Source: a bacterium (GTDB taxonomy: Bacteria; Caldisericota; Caldisericia; B22-G15). From it: a DNA stretch of 9,004 bases. A model generated the notes under the pieces. It ran no database searches and was not told where the DNA came from. It was given only the letters and a program-made list of their open reading frames with translations. Location: contig JAAYUH010000232.1 in the NCBI GenBank assembly GCA_012517755.1, positions 1-9,004 of the forward strand, written 5' to 3'. The translations under genes and the position numbers were made by a program. The stretch's first letter is position 1; the number at the start of each line of letters is the position of its first letter. Positions 1-6,214 of the stretch are shown here, piece after piece.

Positions 1-716
1 AAAGGATACCGTTAACAATAGCAGATTATGAAAAAGATGAAATCACTGCTATTTTTCAAACAGTTGGTTTAACAACCTATCTTCTATCATATAAAGATGT
101 TGGTGAATATGTAAGCGATGTAGTAGGACCATTAGGAACACCATCTCAAATAAAAAAATATGATGGGAGTGTAGTTATAATAGGGGGAGGAGTTGGCATT
201 GCTCCAATTTATCCAATTGTTAGAGAGTTTAAAAAATTAGGAAATAGAGTAGTAACAATTCTTGGAGCAAGAAGTAAAAATTTACTTTTCTGGGAAGAAA
301 GATTTAAAGACCTTGCTGATGAAGTTTTAATAACAACCGATGATGGTTCTTATAGTATGAAGGGATTTGTAACAGATGCTCTGAAAATTTTAATAGATAG
401 AGGAGAAAAAATTTCTCAAGTTACTGCTATTGGCCCACCAATAATGATGAGAAATGTATGTAACCTCACTAAACCATATAATATTAAAACAATTGTCAGT
501 TTAAACTCAATAATGGTTGATGGTACTGGAATGTGTGGGGTTTGTAGAGTTGAGGTTGGAAATGAAACAAAATTGACCTGTCAAGATGGTCCAGAATTTG
601 ATGGACATTTGGTTAATTTTGAACTTCTTTTTGAAAGATTAAAAATGTACCAAACTGAAGAGAAAATGATAATGAATTATCTTGAAGAAAAAAGGAGGAG
701 TTTAAATGCCAATTAA
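1..716 (+). CDS. nfnA: NfnA: FAD/NAD-binding and [2Fe-2S] subunit of NADH-dependent ferredoxin:NADP+ oxidoreductase (5' truncated)
   Basis: The frame is open from base 3 to the TAA at 714-716, giving 237 residues. The protein starts before the window; family proteins are about 280 residues, so some 45 are missing. The visible part begins with RIPLTIADYE of the FAD-binding barrel. It continues with GPLG (fragment residues 42-45), the glycine-rich nucleotide motif IIGGGVGIAPIYP (about 59-71), and a C-terminal cluster segment DGTGMCGVC...C with cysteines near 178, 181 and 193. Relatives (P. furiosus sulfide dehydrogenase beta subunit, NfnA) bind a [2Fe-2S] cluster with three Cys and one Asp; the Asp here may be the one just before GTGMC. 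An internal ATG at 357 lies mid-domain and is not the start. The gene overlaps the next by 11 bp, which pairs it with NfnB. The cytoplasmic complex couples NADH and reduced ferredoxin to NADP+ reduction. A dihydroorotate dehydrogenase electron-transfer role is less likely given this neighbour. Confidence 0.93.
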   Translation, partial: RIPLTIADYEKDEITAIFQTVGLTTYLLSYKDVGEYVSDVVGPLGTPSQIKKYDGSVVIIGGGVGIAPIYPIVREFKKLGNRVVTILGARSKNLLFWEERFKDLADEVLITTDDGSYSMKGFVTDALKILIDRGEKISQVTAIGPPIMMRNVCNLTKPYNIKTIVSLNSIMVDGTGMCGVCRVEVGNETKLTCQDGPEFDGHLVNFELLFERLKMYQTEEKMIMNYLEEKRRSLNAN

Positions 717-2121
717 TCCAAAAAAAACTCCAATGAAAGAGCAAAAATCAGAAGAAAGAATTAAAAATTTTAATGAAGTTCCATTAGGATATAGTGAAGA
801 ATATGCAGTTATAGAGGCAGAGAGATGCTTACAATGTAAAATTCCAAAATGTGTTGAGGGTTGTCCTGTTAATGTAAATATTCCAGGGTTCATTAAATCT
901 ATAAGAGAAAAAGATTTTGATAGTGCTATAAGAATTATGAAAAATACAAATTCACTTCCTGCTATAACAGGGAGAGTATGTCCTCAAGAGGATCAATGTG
1001 AAGCAAAATGTGTTCTTGCAAAAAAATTTGAACCAGTTGCAATTGGAAGGCTTGAAAGATTCATTGCGGACTGGGATGCAAATAGAGGAATGGTATTACC
1101 AGAAATAAATGAAAAAAATGGATTGAAAGTAGCAATTGTTGGAGCAGGACCAGCGAGTTTAACCTGTGCTGCAGACTTACAAAAATTGGGTTATCAAGTT
1201 ACAATTTTTGAATCCTTACATTCACCTGGTGGAGTTCTTATTTATGGAATTCCTGAATTTAGATTGCCTAAAGCGATTGTAAAAAGAGAGGTTGAATATC
1301 TATCAAATCTTGGAGTTGATATAAGATGTAATATTGTAGTTGGAAGAACTTTTTCCTTGAATGACCTCTTTGATAAAGGTTATTCAGCAGTATTTTTGGG
1401 AACAGGAGCAGGAGCCCCTCAATTTATGAATATACAAGGAGAAAACCTACTTGGCATTCTTTCTGCAAATGAATATTTAACAAGAATAAACTTAATGAAA
1501 GCATATAAATTTCCTGAATATGATACACCAGTTAAAAAAGGTGGAACTGTAGCTGTTATTGGTGCAGGAAACGTTGCAATGGATTCAGCAAGAAGTGCTT
1601 TAAGACTTGGTGCAAAAAGAGTTTTAATTGTTTATAGGAGAAGTGAAAATGAGATGCCAGCAAGAATTGAAGAGTATCATCATGCTGTTGAAGAAGGAGT
1701 AGAATTTTTATGGTTAACAAACCCAATTAGCTATTTTGGAGATAACGAAGGATGGGTAAAAGAGGCGGAAGTCATAAAAAATGAACTCGGTGAGCCAGAT
1801 GAATCTGGAAGAAGAAGTCCAGTTCCAATTAAAGGAAGTGAATATAGAATTGAAGTTGATAATGTAATTGTTGCTATAGGGACAGTACCAAATCCTCTTA
1901 TAGCAAGAACCAGCGGTTTAAAAACTGGAAGACATGGAATTGTTATTGCTGATGAAAATGGAAGAACCAGTTTACCTGGAGTATGGGCTGGTGGTGATAT
2001 TGTTACAGGAGCAGCAACAGTTATTTTAGCAATGGGTGCTGGAAAAAAAGCAGCATTTGATATTGATAGATATTTAAAAGAAAAATATATTCTGAAAAAA
2101 GAAATTTCCTGGTCTATTTAA
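706..2121 (+). CDS. nfnB: NfnB: NADPH-binding, iron-sulfur flavoprotein subunit (glutamate synthase small-subunit family)
   Basis: 471 residues, the usual length for NfnB/GltA-like proteins. ATG 706 follows GGAGG (694-698) at 7 nt, a strong SD that lies inside the end of nfnA. N-terminal iron-sulfur ligands are Cys 41, 44, 49 and 53 (CLQCKIPKCVEGCP) and Cys 92, 98 and 102 (GRVCPQEDQCEAKC). The FAD dinucleotide motif VAIVGAGPAS is near 142-151, the NADPH motif VAVIGAGNVAMDSARSA near 282-298, and the final flavin motif WAGGDIVTGAAT lies near the C-terminus. The FAD motif reads GAGPAS where GAGPAG is more usual. Adjacency to nfnA makes the bifurcating Nfn complex (NADH + reduced ferredoxin + 2 NADP+) the best call. 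Alone it could be annotated as gltD, a glutamate synthase small subunit, but no large subunit is visible. It is the last gene of its unit: two palindromic repeats follow the stop. Confidence 0.93.
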   Translation: MPINPKKTPMKEQKSEERIKNFNEVPLGYSEEYAVIEAERCLQCKIPKCVEGCPVNVNIPGFIKSIREKDFDSAIRIMKNTNSLPAITGRVCPQEDQCEAKCVLAKKFEPVAIGRLERFIADWDANRGMVLPEINEKNGLKVAIVGAGPASLTCAADLQKLGYQVTIFESLHSPGGVLIYGIPEFRLPKAIVKREVEYLSNLGVDIRCNIVVGRTFSLNDLFDKGYSAVFLGTGAGAPQFMNIQGENLLGILSANEYLTRINLMKAYKFPEYDTPVKKGGTVAVIGAGNVAMDSARSALRLGAKRVLIVYRRSENEMPARIEEYHHAVEEGVEFLWLTNPISYFGDNEGWVKEAEVIKNELGEPDESGRRSPVPIKGSEYRIEVDNVIVAIGTVPNPLIARTSGLKTGRHGIVIADENGRTSLPGVWAGGDIVTGAATVILAMGAGKKAAFDIDRYLKEKYILKKEISWSI

Positions 2122-2154
2122 AAATGAGACAAAGGTGTCAGGCACCAAAGTCTC
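2120..2154. repeat. Palindromic repeat, copy 1
   Basis: This is a 35-bp sequence repeated without mismatch at 2165-2199. Its 7-bp outer arms ATGAGAC (2124-2130) and GTCTCAT (2150-2156) flank AAA, then GGTG-TCAGG-CACC (2134-2146), then AAA. In RNA it can fold as a 7-bp outer stem, a 3x3 A internal loop, a 4-bp inner stem and a 5-nt loop. The part from GAGAC to GTCTC has 15 G/C in 29 bp, well above the surroundings. It overlaps the nfnB stop by two bases. No long T tract follows, so it is not a standard intrinsic terminator. The core GGTGTCAGGCACC resembles repeats I recall from many bacterial genomes near REP-associated (Y1) transposases; that link is recollection, not seen here. Confidence 0.85.
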
Positions 2155-2164
2155 ATCTTTCTAA

Positions 2165-2199
2165 AAAAATGAGACAAAGGTGTCAGGCACCAAAGTCTC
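2165..2199. repeat. Palindromic repeat, copy 2
   Basis: Identical over 35 bp to 2120-2154, same orientation, with a 45-bp period and a 10-bp AT-rich spacer. Its GAGAC/GTCTC arms are at 2171-2175 and 2195-2199. The outer AT pair of copy 1 is lost on the right because GTCTC is followed by G. It ends 5 bp before the amrS SD, so a hairpin here could affect amrS translation or transcription. No transposase is present in the window. Confidence 0.85.
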
Positions 2200-2204
2200 G
2201 ATTT

Positions 2205-2209
2205 GGAGG
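2205..2209 (+). promoter_or_regulatory. Ribosome binding site that fixes the amrS start
   Basis: GGAGG lies 5 nt before TTG 2215. A longer frame from TTG 2203 would place this SD inside the coding sequence and would have none of its own, so 2215 is preferred. Confidence 0.75.
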
Positions 2210-2214
2210 TTTCG

Positions 2215-3240
2215 TTGGATAATATAAAAGAAGCTTTACTTTATGAAAAAATTGAAAAAAATAGAGTTAGGTGTAATTTATGTTTCAAAAAATGTATCAT
2301 AAAAGAGAATGAACATGGTTTTTGTGGTGTGAGAAAAAATATAGATGGAAAACTTTACACAGAAATATATGGTTTGGTATCATCAGTTGCAATGGATCCA
2401 ATTGAAAAAAAACCTCTCTTTCATTTTTTTCCTGGTTCAATGGTTTTATCTTTAGGAACTTGGGGTTGCAACTTAAAATGTGCACATTGTCAAAATTGGG
2501 AAATATCTTATGAAAAATATTCAGATAAAATAATAGATAACAGTAATTTTTTAACACCAGAATCTTTGATTGAACTTGCAAAAAAATATAACTCTAAAGG
2601 TATTGCTTTTACTTATAATGAACCAACAATCTGGTTTGAATATACTCTTGATGTTTTTAAAATTGCTAAAAGCATTGGTTTATACACAGTTTATGTTACA
2701 AATGGAACCATAACTTCAGAAGCGCTTCATATGATATCTCCATATCTTGATGCTTTTAGAGTTGACATTAAAGCATTCTATGAAAATAGTTTTAAAAAGA
2801 TAACTGGAGTAAAAAATATTGATTCTATTTTAGAAAGAACTATAGAAGCAAAGAGAATTGGTATGCATGTTGAAGTTGTTACAAATGTTATTCCAACTGT
2901 AAATGATTCAAGAAAAGAGATGGATGATCTTTCTAAATGGATTTTTGAAAATCTTGGCTCGAAAACACCATGGCATGTAACAAGATTTTATCCATACCAA
3001 CAATTTTCTTACATAGAACCAACTCCTATAAAAACTTTGGAAATCATCAGGGAAATTGGAGAAAAAAATGGATTGAAATTTATCTATATTGGAAATGTTT
3101 TCGGACATCCTTATGAAAATACCTTTTGTCCAAATTGTAAAAGTTTAGTTATAAAAAGAGAGGGGTATAATATAAAAGAATATAATATAATAAATAGAAG
3201 GTGTAAATTTTGTGGAGAAGATTTAAATATAGTCGATTAA
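2215..3240 (+). CDS. amrS: AmmeMemoRadiSam-system radical SAM enzyme (AmrS-type)
   Basis: 341 residues from a TTG start. The radical SAM signature is WGCNLKCAHCQNWE, with CxxxCxxC cysteines at 85, 89 and 92, which bind the catalytic [4Fe-4S] cluster. The N-terminus has a cysteine group typical of this COG1180-type family (RCNLCFKKC...GFCGVR; Cys 20, 23, 27, 37), and the C-terminus has two CxxC pairs (about 305/308 and 330/333) that could bind metal. Relatives are annotated as AmmeMemoRadiSam-system enzymes or pyruvate formate-lyase-activating-like proteins. In many genomes they occur with AMMECR1 and Memo homologues, whose joint product is not established as far as I know. Neither partner is in this window. 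The 3' end overlaps apbE by 31 bp, so amrS starts the long operon. The only unusual upstream feature is the pair of palindromes. Confidence 0.9.
   Translation: MDNIKEALLYEKIEKNRVRCNLCFKKCIIKENEHGFCGVRKNIDGKLYTEIYGLVSSVAMDPIEKKPLFHFFPGSMVLSLGTWGCNLKCAHCQNWEISYEKYSDKIIDNSNFLTPESLIELAKKYNSKGIAFTYNEPTIWFEYTLDVFKIAKSIGLYTVYVTNGTITSEALHMISPYLDAFRVDIKAFYENSFKKITGVKNIDSILERTIEAKRIGMHVEVVTNVIPTVNDSRKEMDDLSKWIFENLGSKTPWHVTRFYPYQQFSYIEPTPIKTLEIIREIGEKNGLKFIYIGNVFGHPYENTFCPNCKSLVIKREGYNIKEYNIINRRCKFCGEDLNIVD
3198..3203 (+). promoter_or_regulatory. Ribosome binding site for apbE inside amrS
   Basis: AAGGTG lies 6 nt before TTG 3210. An in-frame TAA at 3204-3206 means no more upstream start is possible. 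The TTG start gives a complete signal peptide, which supports it. Confidence 0.6.
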
Positions 3241-4166
3241 TAATAATTTTTCTATCTTTAATATTGATTTTTTCTACTTCCTGTAAAAATGATTTATACA
3301 CAACAAAGGGTTTGTATATGGGAACTTTTCTTATTGTTTCAATTGATAATGAACATAAAAATGTGATAAATAATATAAATGAAGAAATTATCAGAATAGA
3401 AGAAAAATTTTCAAGATTTAAAGAGGGATCACTTGTTTATAAAATAAACAATGAAAAGGGTAGCTGGATTGATGTTGATGATGAATTTTTATATATTATT
3501 AAAACATCACTATATTTAAATGAAGTATCAAATGGTGCTTTTAATCCTTTGATAGGTGATATTGTTAATGAATGGGGTTTCTATGACGGAAATTATAAAG
3601 TGCCAGATGAAAATACCTTGAAAGGTTTATTAAAAAATATAGATATAAAAAATATTGAAATTGATGAAAAAAATAAAAAAATAAAAATTGAAAATGGTTC
3701 TCTTGATTTTGGCGGAATAGTTAAAGGTTATGCAGTTGATAAAATAAGAGAAATTTTAATAGAAAACAGTGTTAAAGAGGCAGTGATAAATTTAGGTGGA
3801 GATATTTTAGTTTGGGGTGATAGGAAATTTAAAATCGGAGTTAACAATCCAAGAGGAGATGGAATAATATACACCTTTGAACTGAATGGAAATAGTACAG
3901 TATCAACATCTGGAGATTATGAAAACTTTTTTATAAAAGACAACAAAAGGTATCACCATATAATTAATCCTGAAAATGGAAAACCTGCCGAAAGTGGTCT
4001 TATTGAAGTTAGTGTTGTTAGTGAATCTGGAATTATTGGAGATGGTTTGTCTACAACCTTATTTATTATAGGGAAAGAAAGAGGTAAAGAGTTTATAAAC
4101 AATAATTTTCCAGATACAACTGTTTTATTTGTTGATAAGGAATTAAATATGGAATTGACTAAATGA
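3210..4166 (+). CDS. apbE: ApbE: FAD:protein FMN transferase, predicted lipoprotein
   Basis: 318 residues from TTG 3210. The N-terminus has a basic MWRRFKYSR stretch, a hydrophobic core (residues 10-21) and Cys25 in FSTSC, a loose lipobox, so it is probably exported and lipid-anchored. Family motifs in order: MGTFLIVSI (37-45), FSRF and SLVYKIN (67-80), GAFNPLIG and WGF (109-124), the nucleotide loop DFGGIVKGYAVD (166-177), NLGGDI (194-199), TSGDYENFF...YHHIINPENGKPA (233-260) and GDGLSTTLFIIG (277-288). ApbE enzymes cleave FAD and attach FMN covalently to Thr/Ser of exported or membrane redox proteins such as RnfG/RnfD or NqrC. No such acceptor is visible here. It overlaps amrS by 31 bp and the following gene by an ATGA, suggesting coupled translation with the NusG domain II protein. 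Confidence 0.93.
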   Translation: MWRRFKYSRLIIIFLSLILIFSTSCKNDLYTTKGLYMGTFLIVSIDNEHKNVINNINEEIIRIEEKFSRFKEGSLVYKINNEKGSWIDVDDEFLYIIKTSLYLNEVSNGAFNPLIGDIVNEWGFYDGNYKVPDENTLKGLLKNIDIKNIEIDEKNKKIKIENGSLDFGGIVKGYAVDKIREILIENSVKEAVINLGGDILVWGDRKFKIGVNNPRGDGIIYTFELNGNSTVSTSGDYENFFIKDNKRYHHIINPENGKPAESGLIEVSVVSESGIIGDGLSTTLFIIGKERGKEFINNNFPDTTVLFVDKELNMELTK

Positions 4167-4513
4167 AGAAATATGATAAAATACTACTACTTTCTTTAAT
4201 TCCATTTTTTATTTTTACCATTTTTTATTTTAACTTCAATAGTGATAAAAAATATCTCACCATTATAAATAATGAGGGAGAAAAAAATTACTCTTTATTT
4301 GAAAATAAGATAGTTGATGTTAAAGGTGATTTGGGAAATTTAAAAGTTGAAATAAATAATGGAAAAGCAAGATTAATAGAATCAAATTGTAAAGAAAAAT
4401 TATGTATTAAAAGAGGGTGGATATCAATAATAGGAGAATATTCTGTCTGTCTTCCAAACAAAGTTTTTATTATAATTAATGGAAGGAGTGAAATTGACGG
4501 AATATCAGAATAA
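4163..4513 (+). CDS. NusG domain II-containing small membrane-anchored protein
   Basis: 116 residues. One hydrophobic segment (about 7-25) acts as signal anchor and leaves roughly 90 residues outside the membrane. The conserved region is SNCKEKLCIKRGWISIIGE (about 75-92) followed by VCLPNKVFI; with its Cys 76, 81 and 96 this is the signature of the NusG_II family (pfam07009), which is not transcription factor NusG. Function is unknown. In other genomes these proteins often sit beside a Gx transporter-family gene and flavin redox genes, the same arrangement as here. ATG 4163 overlaps the apbE stop as ATGA. The 3' end overlaps the next gene by 20 bp. An extracytoplasmic role linked to ApbE or the next membrane protein is inference. 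Confidence 0.87.
   Translation: MKKYDKILLLSLIPFFIFTIFYFNFNSDKKYLTIINNEGEKNYSLFENKIVDVKGDLGNLKVEINNGKARLIESNCKEKLCIKRGWISIIGEYSVCLPNKVFIIINGRSEIDGISE
4483..4488 (+). promoter_or_regulatory. Ribosome binding site that decides the Gx transporter start
   Basis: AAGGAG lies 5 nt before TTG 4494. A longer frame from ATG 4479 would read through the SD and has none of its own; GTG 4488 sits directly on it. TTG 4494 is therefore preferred. Confidence 0.6.
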
Positions 4514-5033
4514 AATTAGAAATTTAATAATACTATCTGTCCTTCTTGCTGCTGGTGTTGCATTAAATTTAATAGAACCACCATTTTTATATTTTATTGC
4601 TCCAGGAGTAAAAATTGGCATAGCAAATATTGCGACTCTTTTTTCTCTTTACTATTTTGGACCACCATCCTCTTTATTACTTGGATTTCTAAGACCTATT
4701 GTTGTTTCATTAATCAAGGGAAATTTTCTAACTCTTGAATTTATCTTATCATTTGTTGGTTCAATCTCTTCAGCAATATTTATGATTATATTTTATAAAA
4801 TAGGAAAAAATAAAATATCGATAATTGGAGTTAGTATCATAGGTGGAATAATAAATAATTTTGCTCAATTTATGGCTGTATATATAATAACAAACAATGT
4901 TTACCTTTTTTTATATCTTCCAGTATTGATTGTTTCTGGTGGGTTAGCTGGTTTTGCAATAGGGTTTGTTGCTAATCTACTATTAAAAAGAATAAAAGAG
5001 TATGAAAATGAAAAGCGTAAATCTCCCTGGTAG
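4494..5033 (+). CDS. Gx transporter family membrane protein (Hpre_diP_synt_I family)
   Basis: 179 residues from TTG 4494, very hydrophobic, with about five or six likely membrane segments. The family signature is the loop APGVKIGIANIATLFSLYYF (about residues 36-55), equivalent to the PGAKLGLANI region of pfam07456. That family was once named heptaprenyl diphosphate synthase component I and is now usually called Gx transporter. The old name should not be read as a prenyltransferase activity, since no Asp-rich prenyl motif is present. The fold resembles small substrate-binding membrane subunits; the ligand is unknown. It lies between a NusG domain II gene, which it overlaps by 20 bp, and maf, which it overlaps by 26 bp. 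Its neighbours suggest a membrane cofactor or redox job, but the sequence does not settle this. Confidence 0.87.
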   Translation: MTEYQNKIRNLIILSVLLAAGVALNLIEPPFLYFIAPGVKIGIANIATLFSLYYFGPPSSLLLGFLRPIVVSLIKGNFLTLEFILSFVGSISSAIFMIIFYKIGKNKISIIGVSIIGGIINNFAQFMAVYIITNNVYLFLYLPVLIVSGGLAGFAIGFVANLLLKRIKEYENEKRKSPW

Positions 5034-5589
5034 AATAACTCTCTCTTCTAATTCAAAAAGGAGATACGATATTTTAAGCAAATTTTTTATTGTTGATAAA
5101 ATAGTACCAGAGGTAGAAGAGATAAATTCATCTGATTTTGAAAAAATGGCGATTGAAAATTCTAAAAGAAAAGTTCTTTATGCTATTGATAAAAATCCAG
5201 TTTTTCCTGTTGTTTCAGGAGATACATTTGTAATTTTTGAAGATAAAATTTTTGGTAAACCAAAAAATAGGGAAGAAGCTTTTTATATGTTAAAAGAGTT
5301 ATCAAATAATTGGCATTTGGTTTATTCAGGGTTTTATTTTATTCTTCAAAATAAAAAAAGTTATGGAGGTGTAACTATTGCAAAGGTTAAATTTAAAGAT
5401 TTAAGTGATGAAATGATCGAAAATTATATTAAAACAGATGAACCTATGGATAAAGCTGGCTCATATGCTATACATGGAGAGGGAAGGTTTTTAATAGAGA
5501 AATTTGAAGGTTGTTTTTATACAATTGTTGGTTTTCCTGTGGTAAAATTTATTAAGAAATTAAAGGAGGCTATTATTGAGAATTCCTAA
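5008..5589 (+). CDS. maf: Maf family nucleoside triphosphate pyrophosphatase
   Basis: 193 residues from ATG 5008; ATG 5002 would add two residues but is only 1 nt from the weak SD-like AAGAG (4996-5000), whereas 5008 is 7 nt away. Maf motifs in order: ITLSSNSKRRYDIL near the N-terminus (family ASxSPRR), SGDTFV with the presumed catalytic Asp (family SADT), GKPKNREEAFYML, LVYSGF, and YIKTDEPMDKAGSYAIHGEG, then EGCFYTIVGFP. Maf enzymes hydrolyse non-canonical or surplus NTPs to NMP and pyrophosphate in the cytoplasm; many of this type act on dTTP, UTP and modified forms. Two positions depart from the norm: Pro to Lys in the first motif, and Gln to His in the usual YGIQG motif. It overlaps the Gx gene by 26 bp and minC by 14 bp. 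Confidence 0.9.
   Translation: MKSVNLPGRITLSSNSKRRYDILSKFFIVDKIVPEVEEINSSDFEKMAIENSKRKVLYAIDKNPVFPVVSGDTFVIFEDKIFGKPKNREEAFYMLKELSNNWHLVYSGFYFILQNKKSYGGVTIAKVKFKDLSDEMIENYIKTDEPMDKAGSYAIHGEGRFLIEKFEGCFYTIVGFPVVKFIKKLKEAIIENS
5563..5569 (+). promoter_or_regulatory. Strong ribosome binding site for minC inside maf
   Basis: AAGGAGG lies 6 nt before TTG 5576 and is the strongest SD in the operon. It supports the non-ATG start of minC. Confidence 0.7.
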
Positions 5590-6214
5590 AAATGCAGTTA
5601 ATTTTAAAGGAACCAAAGATGGCATTATTGCTCTAATTGATCTTTCCTATTCTTTTAATACTGTTATAAAAGCAATAGAAAAGAAAATTTCAGAAAGAGA
5701 AGATTTCTTTAGAGGAGGGACAATAAAATTTTTACCAACAATTGGCACTTTGACTGATTTAGAAAAAAGTGAAATTGAAAATCTTTTACAAGACAAATTT
5801 AATATAAATAGTGAATTTATTATGAAAGAAGATTTCGAAAAAAGAAAAATTGGTGAAGAAAAGAGAATAAGTGAAAAAGAATTTTTAATTGTTAGAAAAA
5901 TATTAAGGTCTGGTCAATCAATAGAATTTCATGGAAATGTTATTTTGATAGGAGATGTTAATGAGGGTGCTGAAATTAAGGTTGGCGGTAGTCTCTTTGT
6001 TTTTGGGGTCTTAAGAGGAAGCGTTATGGCGGGAATTGATTCAGGAAAAGATGCAATAGTTGTTGCAACAAATCTTAAACCTGAAAGATTACAAATTGGT
6101 GATTTTATATTGAATGAAGATATATCAAAAAGAAGGAAAGAGATAGTATCTGTTGCTCTTGTTGAAAATGAAAATATAGTAATCTATCCGTACAAAAGTA
6201 TGCTTAAATTATGA
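5576..6214 (+). CDS. minC: MinC: septum site-determining protein
   Basis: 212 residues from TTG 5576. Residues about 6-80 match the N-terminal MinC domain that antagonises FtsZ (VNFKGTKDGIIALID...). A charged linker follows (about 84-101). Residues about 103-203 form the C-terminal beta-helix domain that binds MinD, with RSGQSIEFHGNVILIGDVN (111-129), GAEI, GGSLFVFGVLRG (137-148) and AG at 152-153. MinC stops FtsZ assembly away from midcell. minD and minE are not in the window, unlike the usual minCD or minCDE linkage. In Bacillus and relatives the order is maf-radC-mreBCD-minCD; here maf and minC are directly joined, which looks like a shortened form of that order (inference). It overlaps the PEGA gene by ATGA. 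Confidence 0.92.
   Translation: MRIPKNAVNFKGTKDGIIALIDLSYSFNTVIKAIEKKISEREDFFRGGTIKFLPTIGTLTDLEKSEIENLLQDKFNINSEFIMKEDFEKRKIGEEKRISEKEFLIVRKILRSGQSIEFHGNVILIGDVNEGAEIKVGGSLFVFGVLRGSVMAGIDSGKDAIVVATNLKPERLQIGDFILNEDISKRRKEIVSVALVENENIVIYPYKSMLKL

Noticed and set aside
357..716. A separate 119-residue protein starting at ATG 357
   Set aside because: The same frame is open to the window's left edge and encodes the upstream NfnA domains; 357 is an internal Met.
1998..2027. A flavinylation-like D-x-x-T-G-A-A-T stretch in NfnB as an ApbE target
   Set aside because: It is the normal C-terminal flavin-binding motif GGDIVTGAAT of the family, in a cytoplasmic protein.
2124..2199. The palindromes as a pair of intrinsic terminators for nfnAB
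   Set aside because: The stems are interrupted by a 3x3 A loop and no long T run follows either copy. A termination effect remains possible but the standard pattern is absent.
2120..2199. A minimal CRISPR array of two repeats
   Set aside because: The spacer is only 10 bp, the repeat is strongly palindromic and no cas gene is near.
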